From positions 1-25,334 of the forward strand of contig DJEN01000085.1 in assembly GCA_002431345.1 (NCBI GenBank): a stretch of DNA of 25,334 nt, read 5' to 3'. Shown in pieces: positions 1 to 7,400 of this stretch (position 1 is its first letter; the number at the start of each line of letters is the position of its first letter). This stretch comes from Megasphaera sp. UBA5897 (GTDB lineage Bacteria > Bacillota > Negativicutes > Veillonellales > Megasphaeraceae). The position numbers and the translations under genes were made by a program. The notes beneath the pieces were generated by a model. The model saw nothing but the letters and a program-made list of their open reading frames with translations, was not told the origin of the DNA and did no database searches.

Positions 1-547
1 AATAACAGAGGGTGTCCGGGAACTATCCCGGCATTCTGTCCGCGCAGAAAGAAAAAGTACATAGCCGATGTAAACGGCACGTTTACAAGAAAAAAATAAA
101 GGGGATATCCCCTTAGTTTGCAACTTGTTTCCGCGGCACAAAAAAATAGGAAAAAGTTTTCGTAGTATACTATAAAAACTTTTAGATAAGTAACTTTTTT
201 TATAGTATGATATAAAAAAACACTGAAAATGATGAGAAAACAGCTGTTTGGAAGTAAAATACGTAGCGGCTGTTTTTGTTTTTTTGGAAGACTGGTGGGT
301 TTTGCGTAAAGAAAAGAATGTGTTATATGGGCGTGTCATAGCTTGAAAAAGTAATTGAGAAATCTGCAATCCGGTCATCACAGAAAAATATCAGTTTTAC
401 CCTGTTCAGCAGGTGGATTTTAGTATATCATAAAGAATAGTGTTTTCTGTTGTATGGATTGTTTTAGCCATGTATAACCTATGAGAGAACACGTCTTTTT
501 GCATGTCCATAACAGTATGGAATCATGAGCTGAGAATGGAGTTCCCT
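1..547. other. Intergenic region rich in dyads, upstream of the diguanylate cyclase
   Basis: No convincing gene is visible here on either strand. The first 210 bases hold several inverted repeats: arms ACAGA/CCGGG with CCCGG/TCTGT (5-39), TGTAAAC-5-GTTTACA (69-87), the 16-bp perfect palindrome AAGGGGATATCCCCTT (99-114), TAGTATACTA (163-172), and a 12-bp pair ATACTATAAAAA/TTTTTATAGTAT (167-178 and 197-208). Bases 284-500 show no feature I can name. I cannot assign a -35/-10 pair with confidence. The region may hold operators for the cyclase gene or the 3' end of a transcript from outside the window. Confidence 0.5.
237..287 (+). terminator. Possible rho-independent terminator or attenuator
   Basis: An 8-bp stem AAAACAGC (237-244) pairs with GCTGTTTT (269-276) across a 24-base loop and is followed by TTGTTTTTTT. 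The long loop makes it a weak candidate. It would end a transcript entering from the left or attenuate one that starts in the AT-rich dyads just upstream. Confidence 0.35.
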
Positions 548-590
548 ATGAAAAGCAAGATGAGAATGGAGTTCCCTATGAAAAGCAAGA
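531..590 (+). repeat. Perfect 30-bp tandem duplication carrying an RBS and start codon
   Basis: Bases 531-560 and 561-590 are identical. Each copy holds a GGAG ribosome binding sequence followed six bases later by ATG (548 and 578), in the same frame, so the cyclase gene has two consecutive RBS-start units. The unit length is a multiple of three, so initiation at either site gives the same protein except for ten extra N-terminal residues. Confidence 0.95.
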
Positions 591-2431
591 TTAGGAATAT
601 CTGTATAAAAAATAAAAAACTCTATACGATTATTGGGATAGCATCCTGTATCATTGCGGTGGCTTTGGGCATTCAGCTGATTATACTCAATACGATCAAC
701 AATCGGAATTTTGATAATACGTCCCTGCTTTTGTTAGATCGCGTGATGAATGTAATAGAAAACAACGAGCTGAACGAAAAAGCGTTGATTGATTCTTTGA
801 AAGAAGACTATATCGTCCGAGCCAAAACGGTTGCCTATATCATTGACGCCAAACCGGAAGCAGAGCATAATGTGGAGGAACTCAATAAAATTGCCTCGTT
901 GGTATCGGTGGATGAAATTCATTTGCTCAATAAAAAAGGCGTTATTTACAGCGGCACGACTCCCAAGTACTGGGGCTATAGTTTTAGCTCCGGCGAGCAG
1001 ATAGGCTTTTTCAAACCGATGCTAAAAGATAAATCGCTGACTCTTTGCCAAGACGTCATGCCCAATACATCCGAAAAGAAAAAAATGATGTATGCCATGA
1101 CTTGGGACGAAACGGGGACACGCCTGGTAGAAGTGGGCATTGCGCCGGTCCGCTTGCTCAATGAACTGAAGCAAAACGAAATTTCGGAAGTAGTCAGCCG
1201 TATGCCTGTCTATGAGGGCATGCAGATTTTTGTGGCCAATCGAGACACGGGAGAAATATATGGGGCTACGGACAAAGAGAAAATCGGGAAAAAACTAGAT
1301 GATATCGGTATTATCCGTAAAAACGATCCCAACGACTTACACAAAGGAACAGCCTATATCGATGGGGAAGCGTACAAGGTTTCCTTCCGCTTTTCCGGCC
1401 CCTATGCCATTGGGGTGGCTTGGTCGGCAGCGGCTACGGCCAAAAATAATGCCCTGGCGTTGATGGTAGTAGGCGGCTACTTGGTACTGGCAGCACTGAT
1501 TATTATTTATATGCTGACCAAAATATTGAAAGCGAGAGAAGAACGAGATAATCAGTTTGATATTCTGCTGTCCATGTCAAAAATTTATCAGAGCATGTAT
1601 TTGATTTATTTGCAACAAGATACGTATGTAGATTATTCTGCGTATACCAAACTTCCTAAAAAAAGAGTTGCCATGCCGGGTGCCGAATGTTGGCTGTATC
1701 GTTTTATGAAGTATCAAACGGCAGACGAAGACAGAGACGTAGTGCAGCGATTTATAGATTTATCTACGATTGCCAAACGGATTCACCGTAAAAAAATTAT
1801 TTCCTTGGATTATCTGACGACGGAAAATCGTTGGTTCCGTGCGTCGTTTGTAGTCATAAAACGCCGTTTTTCCGGAGACCTCAGCACACTGCTTTTGACT
1901 ATCCGTGATATTGACAGTGAAAAACGGAAAGAAGAATCCCTGCTCTATGCCTCTCATACGGATGAACTCACGCAGTGCCGCAATCGGAGAGCCTATTTGG
2001 AAGACGTGCAAATGACGCTGGCGTTGCATATGCCGTTTGCCTATGTCTCTATGGATGTCAACGGACTGAAACAGGTCAATGATACGGTCGGCCATGAAGG
2101 CGGCGACGAACTGCTGAAGGGGGCTGCTTTCTGTATGAAACAGTGCTTTGACAGCTATGGCAAAGTATATCGTATGGGCGGCGATGAATTTGCGGCGATT
2201 CTGATGGTGGATCGGAAACAACTGCCGTATATCCGGCGGGATTTTGAAGAAACCCTAAGTAAATGGCAAGGACGGCTGGTATCCCAAATCCATGTAGCAT
2301 GCGGTTATGTGTATAGCCAGGATGTCGAATGGACTTCAATGGAAGATATCGAACGCATCGGGGACCAGAGAATGTATGCAGACAAAAAAGCCTATTACAG
2401 CCGTGCAGAAAACAATCGAAGAAAATGCTGA
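578..2431 (+). CDS. Membrane-anchored diguanylate cyclase with extracytoplasmic sensor domain
   Basis: Predicted to make cyclic di-GMP from two GTP. From the ATG at 578 the protein has 617 residues. A lysine-rich start leads into a transmembrane helix (about 15-38), then an extracytoplasmic region of about 240 residues that looks like a CACHE-type sensor. A second helix (about 294-317) and a PAS-like linker follow, and a C-terminal GGDEF domain begins at DELTQCRNRRAYL. The signature GGDEF is intact at 534-538. No RxxD inhibitory site sits just upstream, so product inhibition through an I-site is not expected. Start choice: the ATG at 578 directly precedes the hydrophobic anchor, and 548 is equally well served by a duplicated RBS. 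The open frame reaches back to an ATG at 503 that lacks a good RBS. The gene is monocistronic, ending at the terminator at 2563. The ligand is unknown. Confidence 0.88.
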   Translation: MKSKIRNICIKNKKLYTIIGIASCIIAVALGIQLIILNTINNRNFDNTSLLLLDRVMNVIENNELNEKALIDSLKEDYIVRAKTVAYIIDAKPEAEHNVEELNKIASLVSVDEIHLLNKKGVIYSGTTPKYWGYSFSSGEQIGFFKPMLKDKSLTLCQDVMPNTSEKKKMMYAMTWDETGTRLVEVGIAPVRLLNELKQNEISEVVSRMPVYEGMQIFVANRDTGEIYGATDKEKIGKKLDDIGIIRKNDPNDLHKGTAYIDGEAYKVSFRFSGPYAIGVAWSAAATAKNNALALMVVGGYLVLAALIIIYMLTKILKAREERDNQFDILLSMSKIYQSMYLIYLQQDTYVDYSAYTKLPKKRVAMPGAECWLYRFMKYQTADEDRDVVQRFIDLSTIAKRIHRKKIISLDYLTTENRWFRASFVVIKRRFSGDLSTLLLTIRDIDSEKRKEESLLYASHTDELTQCRNRRAYLEDVQMTLALHMPFAYVSMDVNGLKQVNDTVGHEGGDELLKGAAFCMKQCFDSYGKVYRMGGDEFAAILMVDRKQLPYIRRDFEETLSKWQGRLVSQIHVACGYVYSQDVEWTSMEDIERIGDQRMYADKKAYYSRAENNRRKC

Positions 2432-2562
2432 ATGGTTACGCGTTGCTGCGGTTTGGAGTTACATCAGTCGCTCTGTTTCCTTGACACGCCATATGTTTTG
2501 TAGTAGCATAAAAACAACTTCATATAACGACCCTCTTCACCACCGGGTGGAGATACCAAGGG

Positions 2563-2636
2563 CATACAGCGTTTTTCCGTAGGTACGGCATGGATTCCAT
2601 GTTATAAGGAAAAACGCTGTATGTCCTTTCTTTTTA
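2563..2636 (+). terminator. Rho-independent terminator after the diguanylate cyclase gene
   Basis: A perfect 16-bp stem pairs CATACAGCGTTTTTCC (2563-2578) with GGAAAAACGCTGTATG (2608-2623), followed by TCCTTTCTTTTT. The loop contains its own palindrome CATGGATTCCATG (2589-2601). It separates the cyclase gene from the aminotransferase gene. Apart from it, the 2432-2699 gap shows nothing nameable. Confidence 0.8.
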
Positions 2637-2699
2637 GCGTTAAAAGAAGCTGCGGCGTTATAAAAGGGATTATTTGATACAGGAACAGGAGAGAATACG

Positions 2700-3827
2700 A
2701 TGAAAATTAAACCATTTGCCGTAGAAGAATGGATGAATGCCTGGGAAGTTGGCGCCAAGTACAATATTGCAGAAACTTGTGTCGATTCTATCAGCATGGA
2801 CGAACTGTTTGCTTTGACGGGAGAAGACAAAGATGCATTTTTGACACAATTGTGCGCGCGCCGCTTGAGCTATGGCGATATTGAAGGATTGCCTGCCTTT
2901 AGAAAAGGTGTTTGCAAATTGTATACCTCATTAGGCATGGAACATATTGTGCCGACGCACGGCGCATCCGGTGCCAATCACCATGTGTTCTATTCGCTGA
3001 TTTCGCCGGGAGACCGCGTCGTAAGCATTATGCCTACGTACCAGCAGCTGTATTCCATACCCGAATCGTATGGTGCGCAGGTACGTGTACTGCATTTACA
3101 CAAAGAGAATGAATATTTGCCCGATATAGATGCATTGCGCCGTCTGGTTACACCGGAAACCAAGCTGATTTGCCTCAACAATCCCAACAATCCAACGGGC
3201 GCATTGATGCCTGAATCCGTGCTTAGGGAAATTATAGACATGGCCCGTTCTGTCGATGCATGGATTCTCTGTGATGAAGTGTACCGCCATTTGTCACAAG
3301 AAGATATGTGGTGCCCTTCGATTGCCGATTTGTATGAAAAAGGAATTTCTGTAAGCAGTATGTCCAAGGTCTTTTCTATGGCCGGATTGCGTTTGGGATG
3401 GATTGCAACGCGTGACAGGGATGTTATCAAGAGCTGTCTGTCTCATCGGGATTATAATCTGGTGAGCTGTGGCGTATTGGATGAAATGCTGGCGGCAGTG
3501 ACATTGAAGCATAGCGATGTAATGCTGAAACGAAGCCGGAAGATTGTCAGAGAAAACCTGCAGATTTTGGATCGCTGGGTAAACAGCGAACCCCATGTCA
3601 GTTATGTAAAGCCCCAAGCGGGAACGACGGCATTGGTCTATTATGATTTGGATATGCCGTCGTATGCGTTTTGTGAAGAGATGTATCAGCAAACAGGAGC
3701 CTTCGTCACGCCGGGAGATTGCTTTGAACAACCACGCAGTATGCGTATCGGCTACGCCTACGGCAAAGAAGAGCTGATACAGGGCTTACAGGTTGTCAGT
3801 GAATACATTGCCATGAAAACGAAATAA
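2700..3827 (+). CDS. Class I/II PLP-dependent aminotransferase
   Basis: A 375-residue fold-type I aminotransferase. Visible family landmarks are the SYGD..G...R segment near 57-68, the substrate/PLP-binding NNPNNPTG (160-167), the PLP-pyridine aspartate in CDEVYR (D192), the Schiff-base lysine in SMSKVFSMAGLRLGW (K223), and the C-terminal arginine in SMRIGYAYG expected to bind the substrate carboxylate. The RBS AGGAGAG lies at 2687-2693, six bases before ATG. The sequence resembles the aspartate-aminotransferase-like group that includes capreomycidine-synthase-type enzymes, but the substrate cannot be told from sequence. It stands alone between a terminator and the next promoter, with no evident link to the microcompartment genes. 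Confidence 0.85.
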   Translation: MKIKPFAVEEWMNAWEVGAKYNIAETCVDSISMDELFALTGEDKDAFLTQLCARRLSYGDIEGLPAFRKGVCKLYTSLGMEHIVPTHGASGANHHVFYSLISPGDRVVSIMPTYQQLYSIPESYGAQVRVLHLHKENEYLPDIDALRRLVTPETKLICLNNPNNPTGALMPESVLREIIDMARSVDAWILCDEVYRHLSQEDMWCPSIADLYEKGISVSSMSKVFSMAGLRLGWIATRDRDVIKSCLSHRDYNLVSCGVLDEMLAAVTLKHSDVMLKRSRKIVRENLQILDRWVNSEPHVSYVKPQAGTTALVYYDLDMPSYAFCEEMYQQTGAFVTPGDCFEQPRSMRIGYAYGKEELIQGLQVVSEYIAMKTK

Positions 3828-3931
3828 TCAGGAGAAGAAATTGGGAGAAAGATCCCGCATCGGTTACAAGATTCCTGCCTGTTTTGTGCATATTGGCAGA
3901 TACGGCTATCCGATTCGTATATTTCTGGTAA

Positions 3932-3960
3932 TTGTCGAAAAATGGGCAATCTGTTACAAT
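3932..3960 (+). promoter_or_regulatory. Sigma-70-type promoter for the MNT gene
   Basis: TTGTCG (3932-3937) and TACAAT (3955-3960) are spaced by 17 bases, about 40 bases ahead of the nucleotidyltransferase start at 4003. The fit is 4/6 and 5/6 to consensus. Confidence 0.5.
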
Positions 3961-4002
3961 GAGCCTAAAGAGGAATACGTATAAGCAAGGAGGCAGTGTT
4001 GT

Positions 4003-4296
4003 ATGGAATACAATCTCCCGACAAGAGTACTGCGGGATATTTTACGATTTGCAGAAAAGCATCAGATACAACAAGTCATTTTGTTTGGTTCTCGCGCCAG
4101 GGGGACGAATACAGAACGGAGCGACATCGATATTGCCGTATGCGGCGGAGATTTTGATGGATTTTACTGGGACATCAAGGAACAGGTGCATTCTCTTTTG
4201 TGGTTTGATGTCGTCCAAATAGATGCAGGCATTTCAGAAGAACTGCGGCGTGAATTAAAACGGGATGGGGTGACGATTTATGAAAAAACTAGATAA
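4003..4296 (+). CDS. MNT-domain nucleotidyltransferase (MntA-type antitoxin-like)
   Basis: A 97-residue minimal nucleotidyltransferase. The motif GSx10DxD is clear: G29-S30, then D41-I-D43, with a plausible third acidic residue at D74. In HEPN/MNT pairs the MNT protein AMPylates or otherwise neutralises a HEPN ribonuclease; the related HI0073/HI0074 pairs have a similar layout. RBS AAGGAGG sits 8-10 bases before ATG. The 3' end overlaps the following reading frame by 17 bases, as usual for these two-gene modules. The downstream partner is truncated, so this is probably an orphan. A shifted frame over the same bases (from 3932) is a shadow. Confidence 0.8.
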   Translation: MEYNLPTRVLRDILRFAEKHQIQQVILFGSRARGTNTERSDIDIAVCGGDFDGFYWDIKEQVHSLLWFDVVQIDAGISEELRRELKRDGVTIYEKTR

Positions 4297-4426
4297 CTTC
4301 GCGAATTGTTTGCATGTATTAACAAAGGCGGATTTTGCAAAAGCAGATGAGGATGAAATTGATGAACTGCTTGTACTGATTCGAGATAGTTTTATTCCTG
4401 CTTTTTTGGCATTGGAGAAGACATAA
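4280..4426 (+). pseudogene. Truncated HEPN / HI0074-type nucleotidyltransferase partner
   Basis: A 48-residue frame begins MKKLDNFANCLHVLTKADF and stops at 4424-4426. The opening matches the first helix of HI0074-type HEPN proteins (usually 120-140 residues), and the end SFIPAFLALEKT resembles the F.LTFELAWK helix. The rest of the domain, including the C-terminal Rx4-6H active site of HEPN toxins, is missing. No continuation is visible in other frames before the terminator at 4480, so a deletion is more likely than a simple frameshift. It starts inside the MNT gene (17-base overlap). I infer a dead toxin/partner gene. Confidence 0.6.
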
Positions 4427-4479
4427 AAACAAAAATTGGCAGAAGCCAGTACCATATAGTGCAGCGATGTAATCTAAAC

Positions 4480-4529
4480 AAAAGTCATGAACCGATACGT
4501 TGACGGGGCATGGCTTTTGTTTTTTTTTT
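4480..4529 (+). terminator. Rho-independent terminator of the MNT/HEPN unit
   Basis: AAAAGTCATG (4480-4489) pairs with CATGGCTTTT (4509-4518), a 10-bp stem with one G-U pair, followed by G and a run of ten T. Confidence 0.8.
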
Positions 4530-4717
4530 GCGGCTTGCATCCCGTACAAGGGAGCCGGCAGGAGATTGGGTGTTCAGGTATCTAGGAAAAAGAGCCGAGC
4601 AAAATGATTTAAGAAGAATACAAAACGTGTGTCTAGTATGATGATATGCATAAACGTAATAGATAATAAAAGCATTATTACATTTATATATATACAAAAA
4701 TAGGGACAGCCGATAAC

Positions 4718-4746
4718 TTTACGATTTTTCTCTAAAAAGATATAAT
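4718..4746 (+). promoter_or_regulatory. Candidate promoter P1 upstream of the PocR-type regulator
   Basis: TTTACG (4718-4723) and a perfect TATAAT (4741-4746) are separated by 17 bases. It would start transcription near 4753, either for the tiny reading frame at 4758 or as a distal promoter giving a leader of about 400 bases on the regulator mRNA. Confidence 0.4.
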
Positions 4747-4757
4747 TAGGTGTAAAT

Positions 4758-4871
4758 ATGGGGGATATGCAGGAAAAAATAACACTATTTTGTCTTTTTT
4801 TATTATTTTTTACTACTTACTGGCTGATATATATATTAGATATAGCGAATAAAAACGCAAATACGATATAA
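4758..4871 (+). CDS. Possible small single-helix membrane peptide (37 residues)
   Basis: A short frame begins MGDMQEKITLFCLFLLFF and ends in ILDIANKNANTI, with one strongly hydrophobic stretch (about residues 8-27) able to span a membrane. An alternative ATG at 4767 follows GGGGAT. It begins just after the TATAAT at 4741. No family is recognised, and the AT-rich DNA could give such a frame by chance. It overlaps the operator-like sequence at 4778-4792, which argues against it. Very tentative. Confidence 0.2.
   Translation: MGDMQEKITLFCLFLLFFTTYWLIYILDIANKNANTI
4778..4792 (-). promoter_or_regulatory. Operator-like word in the regulator's upstream region
   Basis: Read on the minus strand this is CAAAATAGTGTTATT, which differs at one base from CAAAAAAGTGTTATT at 7350-7364 before the dehydratase operon. 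It may be an autoregulatory site for the PocR-type protein. Position relative to P1 (about +25 to +40) would suit a repressing site. Confidence 0.4.
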
Positions 4872-4887
4872 TTGTTTTAAGTCCAGT

Positions 4888-4915
4888 TTGACAGCTGCAA
4901 CGAGTTATTCATAAT
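4888..4915 (+). promoter_or_regulatory. Candidate promoter P2 of the pocR-metK operon
   Basis: A perfect -35 TTGACA (4888-4893) and CATAAT (4910-4915, 5/6) are spaced by 16 bases. Transcription from about 4922 gives a leader of some 250 bases before the regulator start at 5170. The -35 overlaps TGACAGCT (4889-4896), whose inverted copy AGCTGTCA is at 4988-4995, 99 bases away. Confidence 0.5.
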
Positions 4916-4921
4916 GTTTCA

Positions 4922-5169
4922 TATACGAAGTATAGTAGTACGGCATATGCTTTGGTATGCGCAGATGATGAAGTGAATAGAGCCGTGAGCTGTCAGATGA
5001 TTGCGTTTTACTTGTGTTTTAATAGATCGTTAGGTCCAGTGCGTAATACACTGGCTAGGATACGTGCAGGAAAACGAGAAGTTTACTGCGGTATAGTTTG
5101 ACGTGATAGATGATGTTATATCATTTTTTCAGACAGACGATGCACCAATTCTGTAGAAAGGACCACCTC
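4922..5169 (+). other. Long leader region of the pocR-metK operon
   Basis: No gene is visible. It contains a perfect hairpin CCAGTG-7-CACTGG (5036-5054), a smaller one GCATA/TATGC near 4943-4960, and a weak hairpin followed by T6 near 5110-5130. A third promoter-like pair, TTGACG (5098-5103) and TATCAT (5119-5124), has a short 15-base spacer. No known riboswitch consensus is recognised. Confidence 0.45.
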
Positions 5170-6069
5170 ATGGCTATTACACTGGGAAAAGAAGATAAAG
5201 TAAAAAAAGTTGTTGGCAGTATTATTAATGATTACACGAATGCGACGGGTATTGCCTGCGTGTATGTAGACATTAAAGGCAGAGAACGATCCAGCAAATA
5301 CAACTTTACTAAATTTTGCCAATTTATGCGCAGCATTCCGGCATTTCGCATGAAATGTTATCAATGCGACCTGTGCGGCGGTTTGGAAACATTCAAAAAT
5401 CAATCATGCTGCCCGTATCGGTGCCACGCCGGTTTGGTAGATTTTGCCATTCCGATTGTTCATGAAAACCAGCTTCATGGCTTTATCGTATCGGGGCAGA
5501 TGGCATCTCCGGATACGAGAATTCCGTATATGCAGAATGCGACAAGATGGGAAGACGATACGCATGCATTTAAATATTTCAAATCGGTGCCGCAGTACCG
5601 GTATGAAGAAATTATGAGTGCGTCACGGGTTCTCAATACGTTGACAACGTGTTATTTTCCATTTAGTGAACAACACCTGGACATGGCATATGCCACGCAG
5701 GATATTGGCGAAAAAATGGAAGATGATGAACTGAAGTCCATTAAGCGGGTAGAAATCCGTAAGACAGTCTCTTATATCAAATCGCATTTAAGCTGTAATT
5801 TGTCATTGCGGACGATTGCCGAAGAAGTATTTTTGAGTGAATCGTATCTTTCCAAGCTGTTTAAACAGGAAATGAATATGAATCTTATGCAGTATATCAA
5901 CCAGTGCCGGATTGCAGAAGCTGAAAAAATACTGCGCAGTTCCAAGTCATCCATTGATATGATCAGCCGTCATTTGGGATACCACCGTACGAGTTACTTT
6001 TGCAAAATTTTTAAACAATATACAGGGGAAACACCGCACGCATATCGCAAAAAATTTGATATTCGTTAG
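5170..6069 (+). CDS. pocR: PocR-type sensor / AraC-family transcription activator
   Basis: From the ATG at 5170 (RBS AGAAAGGA seven bases upstream; a longer frame from 5110 lacks an RBS) the protein has 299 residues. The N-terminal half is a PocR ligand-binding domain with the usual cysteine cluster: C50, then C63, C66, C69, then C80-C81 and C85 in CCPYRCHAGLVDFAIPI. The C-terminal region (about 195-296) is an AraC double helix-turn-helix ending GETPHAYRKKF. In Salmonella, PocR senses 1,2-propanediol and switches on the pdu operon, and this protein is placed to do the same for both microcompartment operons. It stands 18-27 bases ahead of metK, so the two are cotranscribed. The signal molecule is inferred from family and context. 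Confidence 0.88.
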   Translation: MAITLGKEDKVKKVVGSIINDYTNATGIACVYVDIKGRERSSKYNFTKFCQFMRSIPAFRMKCYQCDLCGGLETFKNQSCCPYRCHAGLVDFAIPIVHENQLHGFIVSGQMASPDTRIPYMQNATRWEDDTHAFKYFKSVPQYRYEEIMSASRVLNTLTTCYFPFSEQHLDMAYATQDIGEKMEDDELKSIKRVEIRKTVSYIKSHLSCNLSLRTIAEEVFLSESYLSKLFKQEMNMNLMQYINQCRIAEAEKILRSSKSSIDMISRHLGYHRTSYFCKIFKQYTGETPHAYRKKFDIR

Positions 6070-6087
6070 GCGGGTTTCCTATGGGAG

Positions 6088-7266
6088 ATGAACGCGATGG
6101 GAAATTGCCATTATCGATATATGACATCAGAAGCCGTGACGGAAGGCCATCCGGATAAGATTTGCGACCAAATTTCCGATGCGGTTTTGGATGCTTATTT
6201 ACAGCAGGACAGCCATGCCCATGTAGCTGTCGAAGCGTTTGTTTCGGGGAATGTGCTGACGATTGCCGGCGAAGTGACGTCGGCGGCACACGTCGATATT
6301 ACCGAAACGGCTCGGCAGGTTATCCGGCGTATTGGCTATACCGATCCGGCACTCGGATTTACGGCAGATACGTGCTTGATTTTTACCAATGTGCATCAGC
6401 AATCGCCGGATATTGCCCAAGGTGTCGTAAAACAGGATGACGACGCAGTGGGAAGCGGCGATCAGGGCATTATGTACGGCTACGCGACGAATGAAACGGC
6501 TAACTACATGCCGATTACGGTCAACTTGGCACAAGGATTGGTACGGCGCCTGGATTGGGTCCGCCATCATACGGATTTGGGGAAAATTCTGCGGCCGGAC
6601 GGCAAGTCCCAGGTTACGATGGAATTTGATGCCGCCGGAAACCCGGTAGGGATTCATAGTGTAGTCATAGCAGCCCAGCATAGTGAAGCTGTTGAAACGG
6701 CTGCGCTGCAGCAGATTATCCGCCAGCTCATTATTGAGCCTGTTTGCGGTTCGTGGCTTCGCCCGCAGACTGCCATTCATATCAACGGGACCGGCAAGTT
6801 TGTCATCGGCGGCCCTGTCGGCGACACGGGCTTGACGGGACGAAAATTGATGGTCGATACGTATGGCACGATTGCCAAGCATGGCGGCGGTGCCTTTTCC
6901 GGCAAAGATGCTACAAAAGTAGACCGGAGTGCTGCCTACATGGCACGGTATGTTGCCAAGCATATTGTCGCAGCCGGATTTTGTGACCGCTGTGAAATAT
7001 CTGTTGCCTATGCGATCAGCGGCGTGTATCCGGAAGCGGTGCAGATACATACGTTTTGTTCCGAGCATATTCCCAAGCCTGTGATTGAAAAAGCAGTGGC
7101 ACAGACATTTTCCTTTGCTGTCGGCGATATCATCAAGCAGTTGGATTTGCGCCGTCCGCAGTTCAGCAAGACGGCTGTCTATGGCCATTTTGGCAGGGAA
7201 GACGAAGGATTTGCCTGGGAACGCCTGGATAAAGTAGAAGAATTGAAAGCCGCAGCAGGCCGTTAG
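6088..7266 (+). CDS. metK: S-adenosylmethionine synthetase dedicated to the microcompartment locus
   Basis: Methionine adenosyltransferase (392 residues, normal length) making SAM from methionine and ATP. Visible motifs are EGHPDKICDQISDAVLDA near the N terminus, GSGDQGIMYGYA (usually GAGDQG), GTGKFVIGGPVGDTGLTG, and GGGAFSGKDATKVDRSAAY, where the common Pro of KDPTKVDRS is Ala. Start: ATG 6088, or 6097 with GGGAG nine bases before it. It directly follows the regulator and precedes a strong terminator. The neighbouring glycyl radical activase consumes SAM, so I infer a local, co-regulated SAM supply. A housekeeping metK presumably exists elsewhere. No encapsulation helix is visible. Confidence 0.93.
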   Translation: MNAMGNCHYRYMTSEAVTEGHPDKICDQISDAVLDAYLQQDSHAHVAVEAFVSGNVLTIAGEVTSAAHVDITETARQVIRRIGYTDPALGFTADTCLIFTNVHQQSPDIAQGVVKQDDDAVGSGDQGIMYGYATNETANYMPITVNLAQGLVRRLDWVRHHTDLGKILRPDGKSQVTMEFDAAGNPVGIHSVVIAAQHSEAVETAALQQIIRQLIIEPVCGSWLRPQTAIHINGTGKFVIGGPVGDTGLTGRKLMVDTYGTIAKHGGGAFSGKDATKVDRSAAYMARYVAKHIVAAGFCDRCEISVAYAISGVYPEAVQIHTFCSEHIPKPVIEKAVAQTFSFAVGDIIKQLDLRRPQFSKTAVYGHFGREDEGFAWERLDKVEELKAAAGR

Positions 7267-7280
7267 CGGCGAATGATAAC

Positions 7281-7325
7281 ATGATTACAGCAACCGATAG
7301 GGTGGTTGCTGTAATCATTTTTTTT
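7281..7325 (+). terminator. Strong rho-independent terminator after metK
   Basis: A perfect 15-bp stem ATGATTACAGCAACC (7281-7295) / GGTTGCTGTAATCAT (7304-7318) has an 8-base loop and an eight-base T run. It isolates the pocR-metK unit from the dehydratase operon. Confidence 0.92.
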
Positions 7326-7328
7326 GCT

Positions 7329-7364
7329 AAAAAAATGTCATTGCTCCATCAAAAAAGTGTTATT
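7329..7364 (+). promoter_or_regulatory. Direct-repeat operator of the dehydratase operon
   Basis: Two related words, AAAAAAATGTCATT (7329-7342) and AAAAAAGTGTTATT (7351-7364), lie 22 bases apart in the same orientation. This is the geometry expected for AraC-family activators on one face of the helix. The downstream copy, as CAAAAAAGTGTTA (7350-7362), is repeated exactly on the minus strand at 23074-23086 before the other microcompartment operon. It lies about 40 bases above the -10 box. Confidence 0.55.
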
Positions 7365-7400
7365 TCAAGGTAACGATGATAATTAAGTGATATTGTTTGA

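Noticed and set aside
3932..4222. 96-residue frame ahead of and over the MNT gene
   Set aside because: Overlaps the MNT gene in another frame; its start coincides with the -35 of the likely promoter and no RBS precedes it.
5098..5130. Weak hairpin with T6 before the regulator as an intrinsic terminator
   Set aside because: The stem is only five AT-rich pairs; too weak to call an attenuator.
4922..5169. Cobalamin riboswitch before the regulator
   Set aside because: No B12-box-like conserved sequence is seen, and the dehydratase does not use B12.
6199..7188. 329-residue open frame on the minus strand over metK
   Set aside because: It is a shadow of a clearly conserved gene; no RBS, no recognisable domain.
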